The notes beneath the pieces are model-generated. The model saw only the letters and a list, made by a program, of their open reading frames with translations, ran no database searches and was not told where the DNA came from. Source: Allium sativum (Eukaryota; Streptophyta; Magnoliopsida; Asparagales; Amaryllidaceae). From it: a stretch of 64,000 nt of DNA. Shown here in pieces: positions 11,972-24,065 of this stretch. Location: positions 480,716,861 to 480,780,860 of the forward strand of contig CM060920.1 in assembly GCA_030737875.1 (NCBI GenBank). The letters are read 5' to 3'. Position numbers and translations under genes: made by a program. How positions within the stretch are numbered: the stretch's first letter is position 1; the number at the start of each line of letters is the position of its first letter.

Positions 11972-12684
11972 TGTTGGAGAATGGAGTTTTGATGACAACA
12001 ACCTTATTTCAATTATCATTGATTATAAAATATATGCTAACACTTTTTGTATAGAATATATATGTGTGTGTGTGCAGGAATTATATACAAGAAATATTAC
12101 TCAAGACTATATACTTATAAAGATGATAGAGAGTCAAAGATCAGAGAAATTTTCAAGGCTCATGAGTAATCAAGATTTCAAGAGTTCAAGATCAATATAG
12201 TGATAGAGTCTAAATTTTCTAACACTCTAAATAGCCCTCCAGGTTCAAATTCTAATTCTAATTTTCAAGTTCTGATTTTCAATTCTATGCTCAATCCTCT
12301 CTATTTTGTTTTTCTATTTTATTTCTATTTTTATTCTTCTTTGTTTTTCAAACTTAGATATTTTTTTTATATTTTTTATATATATTTTATATAGCTTAAA
12401 ACCTTATAATTTTATAAATATATTTATATAGTTTAAAAGTATATTTTCATATGATTTTCTATCATATAATATATTTTACAACACTAGAATTTTACTCAAG
12501 AATTTCCAGAATTAGTTTTATATCAAAATACATGGAAAATGTTTTGAAATTGAAAAATACACATGACTATGTGGACATAGTAAAAAGTGTATGTCGAGAT
12601 ATAATAGCTAATTTTTCTAATTTTGAAGGGAAGTGTCTTTTCACTTTTTAAAATGCTTCAAAACCATTGCAACCCTTCATACTC

Positions 12685-12692
12685 TATAAAAA
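12685..12692 (+). promoter_or_regulatory. B 5' LTR TATA box
   Basis: TATAAAAA in ACTCTATAAAAAGAGG; the same site is at 39166-39173 in the 3' LTR and, as TATAAATA, at 54687-54694 in the related solo LTR. Confidence 0.7.
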
Positions 12693-12912
12693 GAGGTTAA
12701 AACCGAATTTTTTAATATAACTTCTTCTCTAACTTTATACTCTTTCATCCCACCATCATTCTTAATCATTTTTATGGTTTTCACACTTATACTCTACCGA
12801 ATTCAATTCTGTTTTGATAAAACTTCTTCTCTCTACTCTCTGAATCAAGTGCTATTGAAGAGTTATAGGGTTATTTTGTAATTGGTTGGGTTGAATAAAC
12901 CTTGTTGTGATT

Positions 12913-13020
12913 CAAAGAGGAGTCGGTGTGTCCTTGTGGGCCGTGAAATCAAGGAAATAGGAATTGGTGTGTTCTTGTGAGCCGTGAAATCGAGAAAGTA
13001 GGAATCGGTGTCTCCTTGTG
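12913..13020 (+). repeat. Tandem repeats in the U5 of B
   Basis: Three roughly 40-bp copies of a unit containing TCCTTGTGGGCCGTGAAATC. The third is cut by C, with its remainder at 24061-24090. The same array is at about 39411-39530 in the other LTR, and a four-copy cousin lies in the solo LTR at about 54915-55075. Confidence 0.75.
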
Positions 13021-13173
13021 TGTGACACCCTACTTCTGTTAATGTCACTCATTAAGGGAATATGCTTTTCAAAAACAAACTTTTTATTTTAAAATACTTT
13101 ATTTTTAGATCTTTTTGAAAACCATTTTCAAAATACTTTGTTCGATCTTATAACCATATGCTCTGATACCGAA
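13021..13173 (-). repeat. C third-LTR tail fused to a second leader and PBS
   Basis: 13021-13060 matches the terminal 40 bp of the C LTR (compare 13174 and 19675 onward). 13061-13173 matches the leader and PBS region 19561-19674. The join lies in a shared GGGAA, suggesting microhomology-mediated deletion. The PBS here (13160-13171) is GCTCTGATACCG in plus orientation, one base off the usual complement. Confidence 0.8.
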
Positions 13174-15670
13174 TGTGACACCCCACGTCCGTTAATGTCA
13201 CTCACTAAGGGAATGCATTAAGCTCTGTGAAGCGTTATAGGTAAATAAGAACATAATCGCACAAGACAAACATGTAAAATAGCAAGGGAATAAAAAACTT
13301 TTAAAAAAACTTTATTTAAATCAAAACATCATGGTCCCAAATACTGAGTTTACATCATAAGTAACTACTTACATTAATAATCTGTCTTGCCAAAAATATC
13401 AGAGTGCTAAAGCATAAAACCATATTTCCCTGTGAAGCCATAAGAGAGTTGACCAGAAGTCAAAGCAATACATGTATATCCAAAATCCAAGCTAAGCTGA
13501 AAGAATCCAAATCAACTCTAAGCACTTCCACCCTAAGAACCTGGGGGGAAACGGAAGAGAGAGAAGAGGAAACAAAAAGGGTCAGACATAAAGTCTGGTG
13601 AGTCCAGTTACTTTTAAAATAAAAATAAATAAAAATATCATGGTAGGTATAACTAAAACTGGAAGGACAAGATAACAGTAACAATAACAAGTGTGAACTG
13701 AGCAAGATAAGATGAACAGGATATATTGCGCTTCTTAAATACATTTCTCTGCACCGCGCAGATACTAGTATATCAGAAGTAGAATGATCCCTGCTAATAC
13801 TGTTCCATTACATTTTCTTGATTATTAGGTTACTTTGGTTAATAACACTCAAGGCTTATACGCGCATCGTACCCATTTACTTTCCCATGGATTCACCTAA
13901 TACAATGTATGTAGCTATCTCTCAATATGTAGATACACCCCATGGTACCCCACTCGCATGGTCTCCACGGTAATGAACGCAATCCCTCATCCTACACCGG
14001 AGTGACGTACGGATCTCTATATAAAATGTTACATTCCGCATATATCTATCATTACTATGCTACGTAAGCGTATGGACTGCCACCATCGATCGAATCGGAT
14101 TCCTTATCGGAATAATGCCCTCTAGTCTACGATACACCACCCAAAGCAGATATGCATGTATCCAGACTATCCCACATATGTATTGTAATTGTAGCTCGAT
14201 GCCTCAATCGCACATCCTTTAATGTGCACTGAGTTCCGTGGTAGGGCGATACAAGAAACACAGAACTCGGTCGGGAGCTTTTCCATATCTGTACAGGCCC
14301 GTCTTTAAAGAGCATGTGTATACAGATATACCTAGGGTCTGTTTTCGTGGTGGCTATGGCCCCAACTCGGCCCCTCCCTCAACTAGTAACAAGATCTAAG
14401 CGGCTGCCCCCAATAACAACCAATCTAAACATTCATTGGCATCTACCCTCAACCCCGTACCTCGATATTGAAAGGTGAAATGGTATCTTGGGTATAGCTC
14501 TAGTCTTTCGCATCCCGTTGGCTGTCGATGACGGATATCTAATGGTCTACTATTCTTGTTGGTCGTGACCCTCTCTATCCTCCGCGTGAGGCAACCGTCG
14601 AATCACCCTAGTGTCACCTCGTCACAGCATTCTGACTGTATAACTACATCTACAGTCAAAGCCCACCCACCTAGTAGTTTCACGCAGACTCAACCTCAGC
14701 AGTACAGCCTAAGACATCTGCCACCGCACAGAGGACTACTAGGAGCACCTTACGTACTTCAAGAAGTCGCGTGCTTCCCCTTCCAGTCCTTTGGAGCCGT
14801 CATAACGATCAAATGAATGTGCGCTCCCATCTTGTCTTATAACACTTCGATGATCTACCTCGTTAGGTTATTCACCCTCAACGTGCGAACTGGTCCAAGC
14901 GCCTTTCTTTAATATGTTGTTAGACCCTATGTCTAAACATTCTTTTACGCGCTTGCCTTACCTCACTCGGTTCCCATTTAACTTTGTTATTCCCGTTCAT
15001 ATTGAATTCCTATCCCAATTTACCAAGTTTCTCTTTCTTATTAATTTCAATCATATAACTTAATCCATTTAAGTTTATTAATAAGCCCACAACATGTTAT
15101 TCTCTAGATTGCGGCTCACGGTCTGTAATCCACAATCTATTTTACATTCTTGCTTGGTTACATCATTACAATAACATGTTTTCCTTAATACGTTATTAAG
15201 TATATCTCAATTCACATGTTCCCTAACTAACATGTCACTTACCATTTATGATTAAATATAACTTATTTATTTTACAAGTTTTCCTTATTCTTTCTCATTT
15301 ATTCATAAATTCAATTTACGTCGTCACTACAACTTATCATTGTTTACTTAGCAGATTATTACGTATATCTAATTCTACCACTTCTACAAGTTATGCTTAC
15401 CCTATAAGATGTCTTTAATTACGTAACTTTATTATATTTTCCACCGGTTATGTATACCACTAGGTGTCTTTAATTGCATAACCTTATTGGTCAAGTTCGT
15501 GGGCCTATATGTAAATATTACCCACCCCTCTATTTTACTTAACCCACCCACTACCCATCCAATTTTACTTAACCCTAACTTAAGTTCATAATCATATAAT
15601 CCTTATGGATTAAATTAGGTTAAGTAGTCCAATTCATTACCATGTCCAATTATGGTTATAATGGGCTTGG

Positions 15671-15760
15671 CCTCCCACATTAGGCCTACAACGTGTGGAT
15701 GTTGGATATGTCGGTCGGGTCCGGGCAGTCTTATTCCACAGTTAGGTATAACCTCGTGTC
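15671..15760 (-). other. Structured leader module, C 3' LTR copy 1
   Basis: Minus-sense order: CACGAGGTTA, left arm, AAGACTGCCCGGACCC, right arm, CCTAATGTGGGAGG. The inner arm TGTGGA pairs with TCCACA. The outer arm is partly decayed in this copy. Confidence 0.7.
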
Positions 15761-15787
15761 TTAGCCCGATTCGTATTTGCACACTTA

Positions 15788-15885
15788 GACCTCTCACATT
15801 AGGTTCAACATTAGTGGTTGTTAGATATACTAGTCGGGTCCAGGCAGACTTCCACCACTAGTGAAACCTAACATCATGTTATAAG
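15788..15885 (-). other. Structured leader module, C 3' LTR copy 2
   Basis: The outer arms AACCTAA and TTAGGTT pair. The inner arms (CACTAGTGG with CCACTAATG) have one mismatch relative to the partner LTR. The apical region is a drifted version of TGCCCGGACCC. Confidence 0.7.
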
Positions 15886-16083
15886 TGCAATTACAATTCC
15901 AAATATTAATTACTATACATTCCATTTTTATCCAAATCTACCGATTATTTCTCCTTTTCCCCATGTTTAATTATGTGCCCAATTCACTGTTCAAATCATA
16001 GAATTTTACACCCCTTTTCAATTCACCTTTTAATTATGCACAATATGCTCTTTTTCCCAAGTTATAAGCCAAGGCATATATAA

Positions 16084-16103
16084 ATATATATACACACACA
16101 TGC

Positions 16104-16139
<36 letters not shown>
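16084..16139. repeat. (TA)n/(TG)n microsatellite
   Basis: TA and CA tracts, then an uninterrupted TG run of about 12 units in the C 3' LTR. The partner LTR has a much shorter TG run at 22670-22682. Confidence 0.95.
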
Positions 16140-17010
16140 TATGCACAAACCCAAATCTACATTTTCCAATTTATGTCCCTTGTCCATATTCACTCATTTC
16201 AATACAAGTTATACTTGAATCCATATTCGCATATTTTCCGGTGTATGCCTAAAATTCATATTCACATACGTCCCAATTTATGTCCCAAATTGGTACTTAC
16301 ACATGTCCCAATTTATGCTCAAATTATATTTTCCAACGTATGCTAAAATTCATATTATCCAACAAGACATATGCCCCCAAAACCATATTCGTGTATTTCC
16401 AAATTTATGCCCAAATTTAGATTCATATTTTCCAATATCAATTACGCCCCAAATTATGTCTTTCCCCATTATTCCCAATTTCACACGTTCGCATTTTTCA
16501 GCGTTAGGCCTAGGCTCGAAGGTAGCCTAGCTATATAAAAATAAAAAGGGAAAAGAGGGAAAGAAGAGAATAGAGAACAAGCATAATAACGAATCAATAA
16601 TAAACTGATAGAAATAGGCATAAACTGAATAGGCATATTATGACAAGATTTAACATGGCGGTTGCATGAACATATAAAAGCAGATCTGATAGTTACGTCA
16701 TAACATAACTGATTAGGCACCGATTCAAGATCTAATTTTTACATACATATCAAGATTACTATTTAAATATTTAGATCTAAAAATAACATGAACTCACAGT
16801 GAATAGATCTAAGGAAATGGATCCAAATTACTGCGAAGAACATGTTGAATAAGTTGTTGTAGCCATCGCTGAATTTGTTGTAGCAATCTTTGAATATGTA
16901 TAATCTTCTTTGAATTAATTGAGAAGAAGAAAGGCCATTTTAATTTTCATTGTAGCAGAGCTTTGTCGTCAGCATTATTTTTAGATGAATAAAACCTAGG
17001 TTTAGGGTCC

Positions 17011-17018
17011 TTTATATA
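17011..17018 (-). promoter_or_regulatory. C 3' LTR TATA box
   Basis: TATATAAA on the minus strand in GGCTATATAAAGGACCC; conserved at 23534-23541 in the other LTR. Confidence 0.7.
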
Positions 17019-17089
17019 GCCTACGGTTCAATGAATCTTGCTCAGAAAGGTGTCCAGATACAAAACAAAGTATTTTGCCCAGATCGGTC

Positions 17090-17165
17090 ATCGGTGGGTC
17101 AACCCCCCTTTGAGTGGGTCGACCTATGGTTCGACCCCCCTTTGAGTGGGTAGACCCACCTAAGC
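17090..17165. repeat. Hairpin-prone block in the U3 of the C 3' LTR
   Basis: Direct and inverted repeats of GGGTCGACC, CCCCCCTTTGAGTGGGT and GTGGGTAGACCCAC-like sequences, just upstream (minus sense) of the TATA box. The partner is at 23614-23706. Confidence 0.7.
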
Positions 17166-17248
17166 GGTAAATCTGCTACCTTCTCAAATTTCGAATTTTG
17201 AACCGAATTTCAAATTTCTGGGCCCAATTTTTGAATTTTTGAACCTAT

Positions 17249-17270
17249 TATATATATATATATATATATT
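17249..17270. repeat. (TA)n microsatellite
   Basis: A pure TA run in the C 3' LTR; the matching place in the partner LTR (23782-23824) is TA followed by TG. Confidence 0.95.
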
Positions 17271-17505
17271 TCCTGTGCGTATACAAACTTCAAGCCTTAA
17301 TAACTTCTTCATACGGTTTCCGATTTATGCAAACCAGATGTCTATTTTGACCAGAATTTAGAGAAGGATGCAATGGCATAGTCCATTTTACTTAATTATG
17401 AATATTAAATTAAGTTTTCCTTAATTCATTGTTAACAGTGTATTTCACACTAATTGTTCTTTAATTCGTCATCTTTAGTGTCGTTAAAAATTTCAGGGTG
17501 TTACA

Positions 17506-17520
17506 TTCTCCTTTACTCAA
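17506..17520 (-). other. C polypurine tract region
   Basis: Minus strand GAGTAAAGGAGAA directly before the LTR start, downstream of the chromovirus-typical GAGGACGAAATCCTTT. Confidence 0.65.
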
Positions 17521-18069
17521 AGGATTTCGTCCTCGAAATCTCTAAGTTAAGAAGAACGTATATCCTAACATCCAACAATCATACATCCATCTAGCAGTCA
17601 CAGTCATCCATTGTCCTTAAGGAATTTCTAATGCTTTTATGAACATACGCAATAATGTGTGTGTGTATGTCCGTAAACTAATGCGAAAGATCAGGAGGTC
17701 TACTAATTCAGTTGACCTCCTTAATGCAATGTATGTTTGTGCCATGCAACCAAAATGTATGCAAATCATCCTAGTATAATGTGTAAGCTCTATATGTGTG
17801 CACAATCATCCGTCCAAATGCAACATCAATGCAATGATACACCCATTTTCATCCATAAAATTTAAAATGTACACACATCAATATGCAAAATGTAAGTGAT
17901 TGAGCCGATCTAGTGCCTATTGTGTGTGTATATGCATCCACGAGCAATCACTAGCAACCACTTGCATCCATCAAACATAACATGTCTCAAACACATGTAT
18001 TCATTAATTTTCTACCTAAAGACTCGATCGATAGGGGATATTCAAACGATAGATACAAGTATTAACTCG

Positions 18070-19540
18070 AAGCTTGGAAAAGAAGTTAAGCACATATTCT
18101 CCAAAAGGAAAGGATATGAAGCGCGAACCTTATCTTCAGCCTCCCAAGTAGCGTTCTCGCGGTCTACTCCCCATTGCATTTTTACTAGCTTCACTTCTTT
18201 GCACAATTTTTTAACGTCCGATCCAAGTATGCAAGTCGGAACTCATCCCATTATGGCTTCCTTCTCTACTTTCACTTTCTCTCGCAAGTTTGGCTTCACT
18301 ACCTCAAACTCTATACACTTTATCGCCTCTTGAATGAATAGTCATCTTAGAATGATGGGCTTCCTCAAGGACTATCTTCAATAAGTTTCCCATTCCGATA
18401 TAATTCACCTATTAACTCTCTTCTCAAGTAGCTCCCCTACTTGCTTACAAAGTTCACCCTTTTCTTTTAGGAGCCATATGTCGCACCGGCAATGGAACTC
18501 GCTTTGCATTGTCCACCAAGTATATGCGGAAACCAATCTCGTGCCTCGGGGGTAAACCCCGAACCTCATCAAAACGTCAGGATAACCGCAACTATTGGTA
18601 CAAATCGCAAATCACCAATAGACATATCAAGAGATTCTAGGAGACAAATCACGACAGAACCTTTTGGGGTCATAAGAAATCTTGAGAGCCTTTCTATGGC
18701 AAGTCAGAAGTCTAATGACCCTCCTCTCAAAATCTAGAATGGATCCATATATGGTTAACCCATCCATCCTAGAATCAAACCGTATCTTATGAAATCAAGA
18801 ACATATGCGTTGCAATCAAACTCGACGCCTAACACAGAGATTCTCAAACCCCCGACAATTCCTCTATAAATGAGTCGTGCCTCTAATGGGTATGAGACAC
18901 TAATGGGATCCAAAACCTTACTAATATTTAGGTGCAGAGACTCAACTAAAGGACCAAATATAAAAGAATGCGAAGCGTTAGAAAAAGAATCCTAACAGGA
19001 TGATCAGAAATAGAAATCATTCCATCGATGGAAACTTTCCTACCCCTATCCTGTCCACCAGCTATGAGTACATTAGCTTGCCCCTAGAAGTTCTTGCCTT
19101 CTGGCCTTGTCCTTGTCTCTTTGGGGACTTCTTAATAAGATGTCCCATCTTACCAAAGTGGTAACAACGCCTTTCCTCTTTCTACAATCCTTTTTCTGAG
19201 GACCCACCGTTCCGAAATTATGGTATTTCCACTTTTCTTCTTTGGGTTGTGCTCCTTAGCCCCAACTTCCTTATTCTCCTTTTTACCATCCTTGTGCAAC
19301 ATGCTAACAAGTCCCTTGAAAGCGGCCCCCATCGCATGGAAATCCTTTTGAGGCTTGAGAGAAAATAAAATGCAGGCGAAACAACTGCGGCTAAAAATGG
19401 AGGTTGGGCACTTCTTTGCCCTTCGACATGTACCGTAGCTTTAAGATGCCTACGGAACCATACCGAAATAGGGATACCCTTTTGAGAGGAAACGGTTCCC
19501 CAATCAAAAAGAAAAAGAAATCAAGTAGAGAATCGAGAAG
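18070..19540 (-). pseudogene. C gag-pol remnant with multiple internal deletions
   Basis: Minus-strand order: a shortened gag start and C-terminus (about 19540-19150), a decayed zinc-knuckle region (about 19100-19200), protease-like sequence (about 18750-19010), a short RT start recognised from GELLEKRVNR and ISEWE (about 18400-18470), then directly an integrase zinc-binding scrap, [11 protein letters not shown] (about 18335-18380), then the chromodomain end with VKLVKMQWG and ENATWEAED (about 18100-18330). Most of RT, all of RNase H and the integrase core are absent, so at least two large deletions occurred. The remaining frames contain stops. No activity is possible. Confidence 0.75.
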
Positions 19541-19660
19541 ATATTTATAGCCTTGGGAAATATGCTTTTCAAAAACAGACTTTTTATTTTAAAATACTTT
19601 GTTTTTAAGACCTTGTTGAAAACCATTTTCAAAATACTTTATCCGATCTTATAACCATAT

Positions 19661-19672
19661 GCTCTGATACCA
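19661..19672 (-). other. C primer-binding site (tRNA-Met)
   Basis: GCTCTGATACCA in plus orientation, i.e. TGGTATCAGAGC on the minus strand, two bases from the 5' LTR end at 19675. Confidence 0.9.
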
Positions 19673-22254
19673 AATGTGACACCCCAGGTCCGTTAATGTC
19701 ACTCACTAAGGGAATGCATTAAGTTCTGTGAAGCGTTATAGGTAAATAAGAACATAATCGCACAAGACAGACATGTAAAATAGCAGCGGAATAAAAAAAC
19801 ATTCTAAAAAAACTTTATTTAAATCAAAACATCATGGTCCCAAATACTGAGTTTACATCATAAGTAACTAATTACATTAATAATCTGCCCAAAATATCAG
19901 AGTGCTTTAATACTGAGTTTACTTCATAAGTAACTAATTACACTAATAATATGTCTTGCCAAAAATATCAAAGTGTTAAACATCAACCATATTTCCCTGT
20001 GAAGCCATAAGAGAGTTGACCAGAAGTCAAAGCAGTACATCTATATCAAAAATCCAAGCTAAGCTAAAAGAATCCAAATCAACTCTAATCACTTCCAGCC
20101 TGAGAACCTGGGGGAAACGGAAGAGAGAGAAGAGGAAACAAAAAGGGTCAGACATAAAGTCTGGCGAGTCAAGTTACTGTTAAAATATAAATAAATAAAA
20201 GTATCATGGCAGGTATTTATAAGACTAGAAGAACAAGATAACAATAACAATAGCAAGTGTGAACTGAGCAAGATAAGATGAATAGGATATATAGCGCTTC
20301 TTAAATACATTTCTCTGCACCGCGCAGATACTGGTATATCAGAAGTAGAATGATCCCTGCTAATACCATTCCATTACATTTTTTTGATTATTAGGTTACT
20401 TGGGTTAATATCACTCAAGACTTAGACACGCATCGTACCCATTTACTTTCCCATGGATTCACCTAATATAATATATGTAGCTATCTCTCAATATTGAGAT
20501 ACACCCCCAAGGTACCCCACTCGCACGGTCTCCACGGTAATGAACGCAGTCCCTCATCCTATGCCGGAGGGACGTACGGATCTCTATATAAAATGTTACA
20601 ATCTGTATATATCTATCATTACTATGCTACGTAAGCGTATGGACTGCCACCATCGATCGAATCAGATTCCTTATCCGAATAATGCCCTCTAGTCTATGAT
20701 ACACCACCCAGAGCAGTTATGCATGTATCTAAATTGTCCCACGTATGTATTGTAATTGTAGTTCGATGCCTCAATCGCACGTCCTCTAATATGCACCGAG
20801 TTCCGCGGCAGGGCGATACAAGAAACACGGAACCCAGTTGGGAGCTTTTCCTTATCTGTACAGGCCCGTCTTTAAAGAGCCTCTATATATAGATATACCT
20901 AGGGCATGTTTTCGTGGTGGCTGTGGCCCCACTTCGGCCCCTCCCTCAACTAGTAAAGACTATAAGAGCTAAGCAACCGCCCTTAATTATAACCAATCTA
21001 AACATCCATGTAGCGTCTACCCTCAACCCCGTACCTCGATAGTGAAAGGCGAAGTGGTATCTCGGGTTTAGCTCTTGTCTTTCGCATCCCGTTAGCTGTC
21101 GATGACGGATATTTGATGGTCTACTATCCTTGTTAGTCGTGACCCTCTCTACCTCCTCGTGAGGCAACCGTCGAATCACCCTGGTGTCACCTCGTCACAG
21201 CATTCTGACTGCATAGCTACATCTGCAGTTAAGGCCCACCCACCTAGTAGTTACGCACAGGCCTAACCTCTGCGAGTACATCCTAAGACATCTATCACCG
21301 CACAGAGGACTACTAGGAGCACCTTACGTACTTCAGGAACCCGCGTGCTTCCCCTTCCAGTCCTTTGGAGCCGTCATAACAATCAGATAAATGTGTGCTC
21401 CCCTCTTGTCTTATAACACCTCGATGATCTACCCCGTTGGGTTATTCACCCTCAAACGTACGGACTGGTCCAAGCACCTTTCTTTAATATGTTGTTAGAC
21501 CCTATGTCTAAACATTCTTTTACCTGCTTGCCTTACCTCACTAGGTTCCCATTTAACTTGGTTATTCCCGTTCATATTGAATTCTTATTCCAATTTACCA
21601 AGTTTCTCTTGCTCATTAATTTCAATCATATAACTTAATCCATTTAAGTTTATTAATAAGCCCACAACATGTTATTCTCTAGATTATGGCTCAAGGTATG
21701 TAATCCACAATCTATTTTATATTCTTGCTTGGTTACATCATTACAATAACATGTTTTCCTTAATACGTTATTAAGTATATCTCAATTCACATGTTTCCTA
21801 ATTAACATGTCACTTACCATTTATGGTTAAATATAACTTATTTATTTTACAAGTTTTCCTCATCCTTTCTCATTTATTCATAAATTCAATTTACACCGTA
21901 ACTACAACTTATCATTGTTTACTTAGCAGATTATTACGCATATCTAATTCTATCATTTTTACAAGTTATGCTTACCCTACAATGTGTTTTTATTACATAA
22001 CTTTATTATAATTTCCACCGGTTATGTATACCACTAGGTGTTTTTAATTACGTAACCTTATTGGATTAAGTTCGTGGGCCTATATGTAAATATTACCCAC
22101 CCCCTCTATTTTACTTAACCTACCCACTTCCCGTCCAATTTTACTTAACCCTAACTTAAGTTCATAGTAATACAATCCTTATGGATTAAATTAGGTTAAG
22201 TAGTCCAGTTCATTAGCATGTCCAATTATGGTTATAATGGGTTAGACCTCCCAC

Positions 22255-22340
22255 ATTAGGCCTACAACGTGTGGATGTTGGATATGTCAATCGGGTCCGG
22301 GCAGTCTTATTCCATAGTTGGGTCTAACCTCATATCTTAG
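22255..22340 (-). other. Structured leader module, C 5' LTR copy 1
   Basis: The outer arms TTAGACC and GGCCTAA pair with one wobble, and CAAC pairs with GTTG further in. The apical AAGACTGCCCGGACCCG is conserved. Ends with CCTAATGTGGGAGGTC. Confidence 0.75.
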
Positions 22341-22363
22341 ACCGATTCGTATTTGCACACTTA

Positions 22364-22457
22364 GACCTCTCGCATTAGGTTCAACATTAGTGGCTGTTGG
22401 ATATGCCGGTCGGGCCCGGGCAGACTTCCACCACTAATGTAACCTAACCTCGTGTCA
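22364..22457 (-). other. Structured leader module, C 5' LTR copy 2
   Basis: Perfect arms: TTAGGTT with AACCTAA, and CATTAGTGG with CCACTAATG. Apical GTCTGCCCGGGCCCGACC. Minus-sense flanks CACGAGGTT and CTAATGCGAGAGGTC. Confidence 0.8.
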
Positions 22458-23533
22458 TAAGTGCAATTACAATTCCTAATTGTATTTACTATACATTCCA
22501 TTTTATCCAAATCTACCTATGTCGTTACAGGTGATTAATTCTCTTTTTCCCCATGTTTAATTATGTCCCCAATTTGCTATTCAAATCACAGACTTTTACA
22601 CCCCTTTTTAATTCACCTTTTAATTATGCACCATATGCTCTATTTCCCAAGTTATAAGTCAATGCATATATGTGTGTGTGTGTTATGCATAAACTATGTC
22701 CCTAGTCCATATTCACCCATTTCAATACAAGTTATACCCGAATCCATATTCGCATATTTTCCAATGTATGCCTAAAATTCGTATTCACATACGTCCCAAT
22801 TTATGTCCCAAATCAGTACTTACACATGTCCCAATTTATGCTCAAATTATATTTTCCAACGTATGCCTAAATTCATATTATCCAACAAGACATATGCCCC
22901 CAAACCCATATTCGTATATTTCCAAATTTATGCCCAAATTTAGATCCATATTTTCCAATATCAATTATGCCCCAAATTATGTCTTTCCCCATTATTCCCA
23001 ATTTCGCACGTTCGAATTTTTCAGCATTAGGCCTAGGCTCGAAGGTAGCCTGGCTACATAAAAATAAAAAGGGAAAAGAGGGAGAGAAGAGAATAGAGAA
23101 CAGGCATAATAACGAATCAATAATAAGCTGATATAAATAGGCATAAACTGAATAGGCATATTATGACAAGATTTAACATGGTGGCGGTATGAACATATAA
23201 AGGCAGATATGATAGTTATGTCCTAATAGAACTGATTAGGCACCAATTCAAGGTCCAATTTTTACATACATATCAAGATTACTATTTAAATATTTAGATC
23301 TAAAAATAACATGAACTCACAGTGAATAGATCTAAGGAAATGGATCCAAATTGCTGCGACGAACATGTTGAATGAGTTGTTGTAGCCATCGCTGAAATTG
23401 TTGTAGCAATATTCGAATATCTATAATCTTCTTTGAATTGATTGAGAAGAAGAAAGGCCATTTTAATTTTCATTGCAGCAGAGCTTCATCATCAACATTA
23501 TTTTTAGATGAATAAAACCTAAGTCTAGGGTCC

Positions 23534-23541
23534 TTTATATA
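23534..23541 (-). promoter_or_regulatory. C 5' LTR TATA box
   Basis: TATATAAA on the minus strand, in GGCTATATAAAGGACCC. Confidence 0.7.
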
Positions 23542-23613
23542 GCCTAGGGTTCAATGAATCTTGCTCAGAATGGTGTCCAGATACAAAACGAAGTATTTCA
23601 CCCAGATTTATCA

Positions 23614-23706
23614 GGGGTGGGTCAACCCCCCTTTGAGTGGGTCGACCTATGGGTCGACCTATGGGTCGACCCACCTTTGAGTGGGTAGACCCACCTAAGC
23701 GGGAAA
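23614..23706. promoter_or_regulatory. U3 hairpin block with an E2F-like site, C 5' LTR
   Basis: Repeats of GGGTCGACCTAT and CCCACC/GGTGGG arms followed by GCGGGAAA (23699-23706), i.e. TTTCCCGC on the minus strand, which fits the plant E2F consensus. It lies about 160 bp upstream of the TATA box. In the 3' LTR the same site is mutated to GCGGTAAA. Confidence 0.5.
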
Positions 23707-23781
23707 TCTGCCGCCTTCTCAAATTTCAAATTTTGAACCGAAATTCGAATTTCTGGACCTATTTTTGAATTTCTGAACTTA

Positions 23782-23782
23782 T

Positions 23783-23817
<35 letters not shown>

Positions 23818-23824
23818 ATATATT
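23782..23824. repeat. (TA)n/(TG)n microsatellite
   Basis: TA run followed by about ten TG units in the C 5' LTR. Confidence 0.95.
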
Positions 23825-24065
23825 CTTCCTGTGTGTATACAAACTTCAAACCTTAATAACATCTTCATACGGTCTCCGATTTACGCAAACCAGGTGTCTA
23901 TTTTGACCAAAATTTCGAGACAGATGCAATGGCACACTCCGTTTACTTAATTCTGAATATTAAATTAAGTATTCCTTAATTCATTGTTAACAGTGTGTTT
24001 CATAGTAATTATTCTTTTATTCATCATCTTCAGTGTCGTTAAAAATTCCGGGGTGTTACATTGTG

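Larger units (their letters stand above)
11972..13020 (+). repeat. B 5' LTR, left part
   Basis: Aligns with 38456 onward. It carries TATAAAAA at 12685-12692 and the start of a tandem U5 repeat around GCCGTGAAATCAAGG. It is interrupted at 13020 by C and resumes at 24066. Confidence 0.92.
13174..17505 (-). repeat. C 3' LTR (4332 bp)
   Basis: Matches 19675-24060. On the minus strand it begins TGTAACACCC and ends GGGTGTCACA. It contains a TATA box (17011-17018), a degenerate U3 hairpin block (17090-17165), two copies of the structured leader module (15671-15760 and 15788-15885) and dinucleotide tracts. Short open frames here are incidental. Confidence 0.93.
13021..24060 (-). mobile_element. C: deleted chromovirus with a three-LTR footprint, nested in the B LTR
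   Basis: TSD TTGTG at 13016-13020 and 24061-24065 frames the whole block. On the minus strand: full LTR (24060-19675), PBS, deleted gag-pol interior, PPT, full LTR (17505-13174), a second PBS with about 100 bp of leader, then only the last 40 bp of a third LTR (13060-13021). The inner unit 13174-24060 alone has no matching target site (left CCGAA, right TTGTG), so the three-LTR block is the inserted or later-modified unit. The element encodes no complete protein. Confidence 0.85.
19675..24060 (-). repeat. C 5' LTR (4386 bp)
   Basis: Partner of 13174-17505, several percent diverged with small indels. It holds the better-preserved U3 block (23614-23706), TATA box (23534-23541) and leader modules (22255-22340 and 22364-22457). 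There is also a tandem-like duplication at 19910-19945 of a nearby TACTGAGTTTAC segment. Confidence 0.93.

Noticed and set aside
16116..16530. Cys/Val-rich start and His/Ile/Pro-rich 75-codon frames
   Set aside because: Derived from a TG microsatellite and AT-rich LTR sequence; not conserved as frames with the partner LTR.
13174..24060. Inner LTR pair of C as the complete element
   Set aside because: Its flanks (CCGAA and TTGTG) do not match, while 13021-24060 has a perfect TTGTG duplication.
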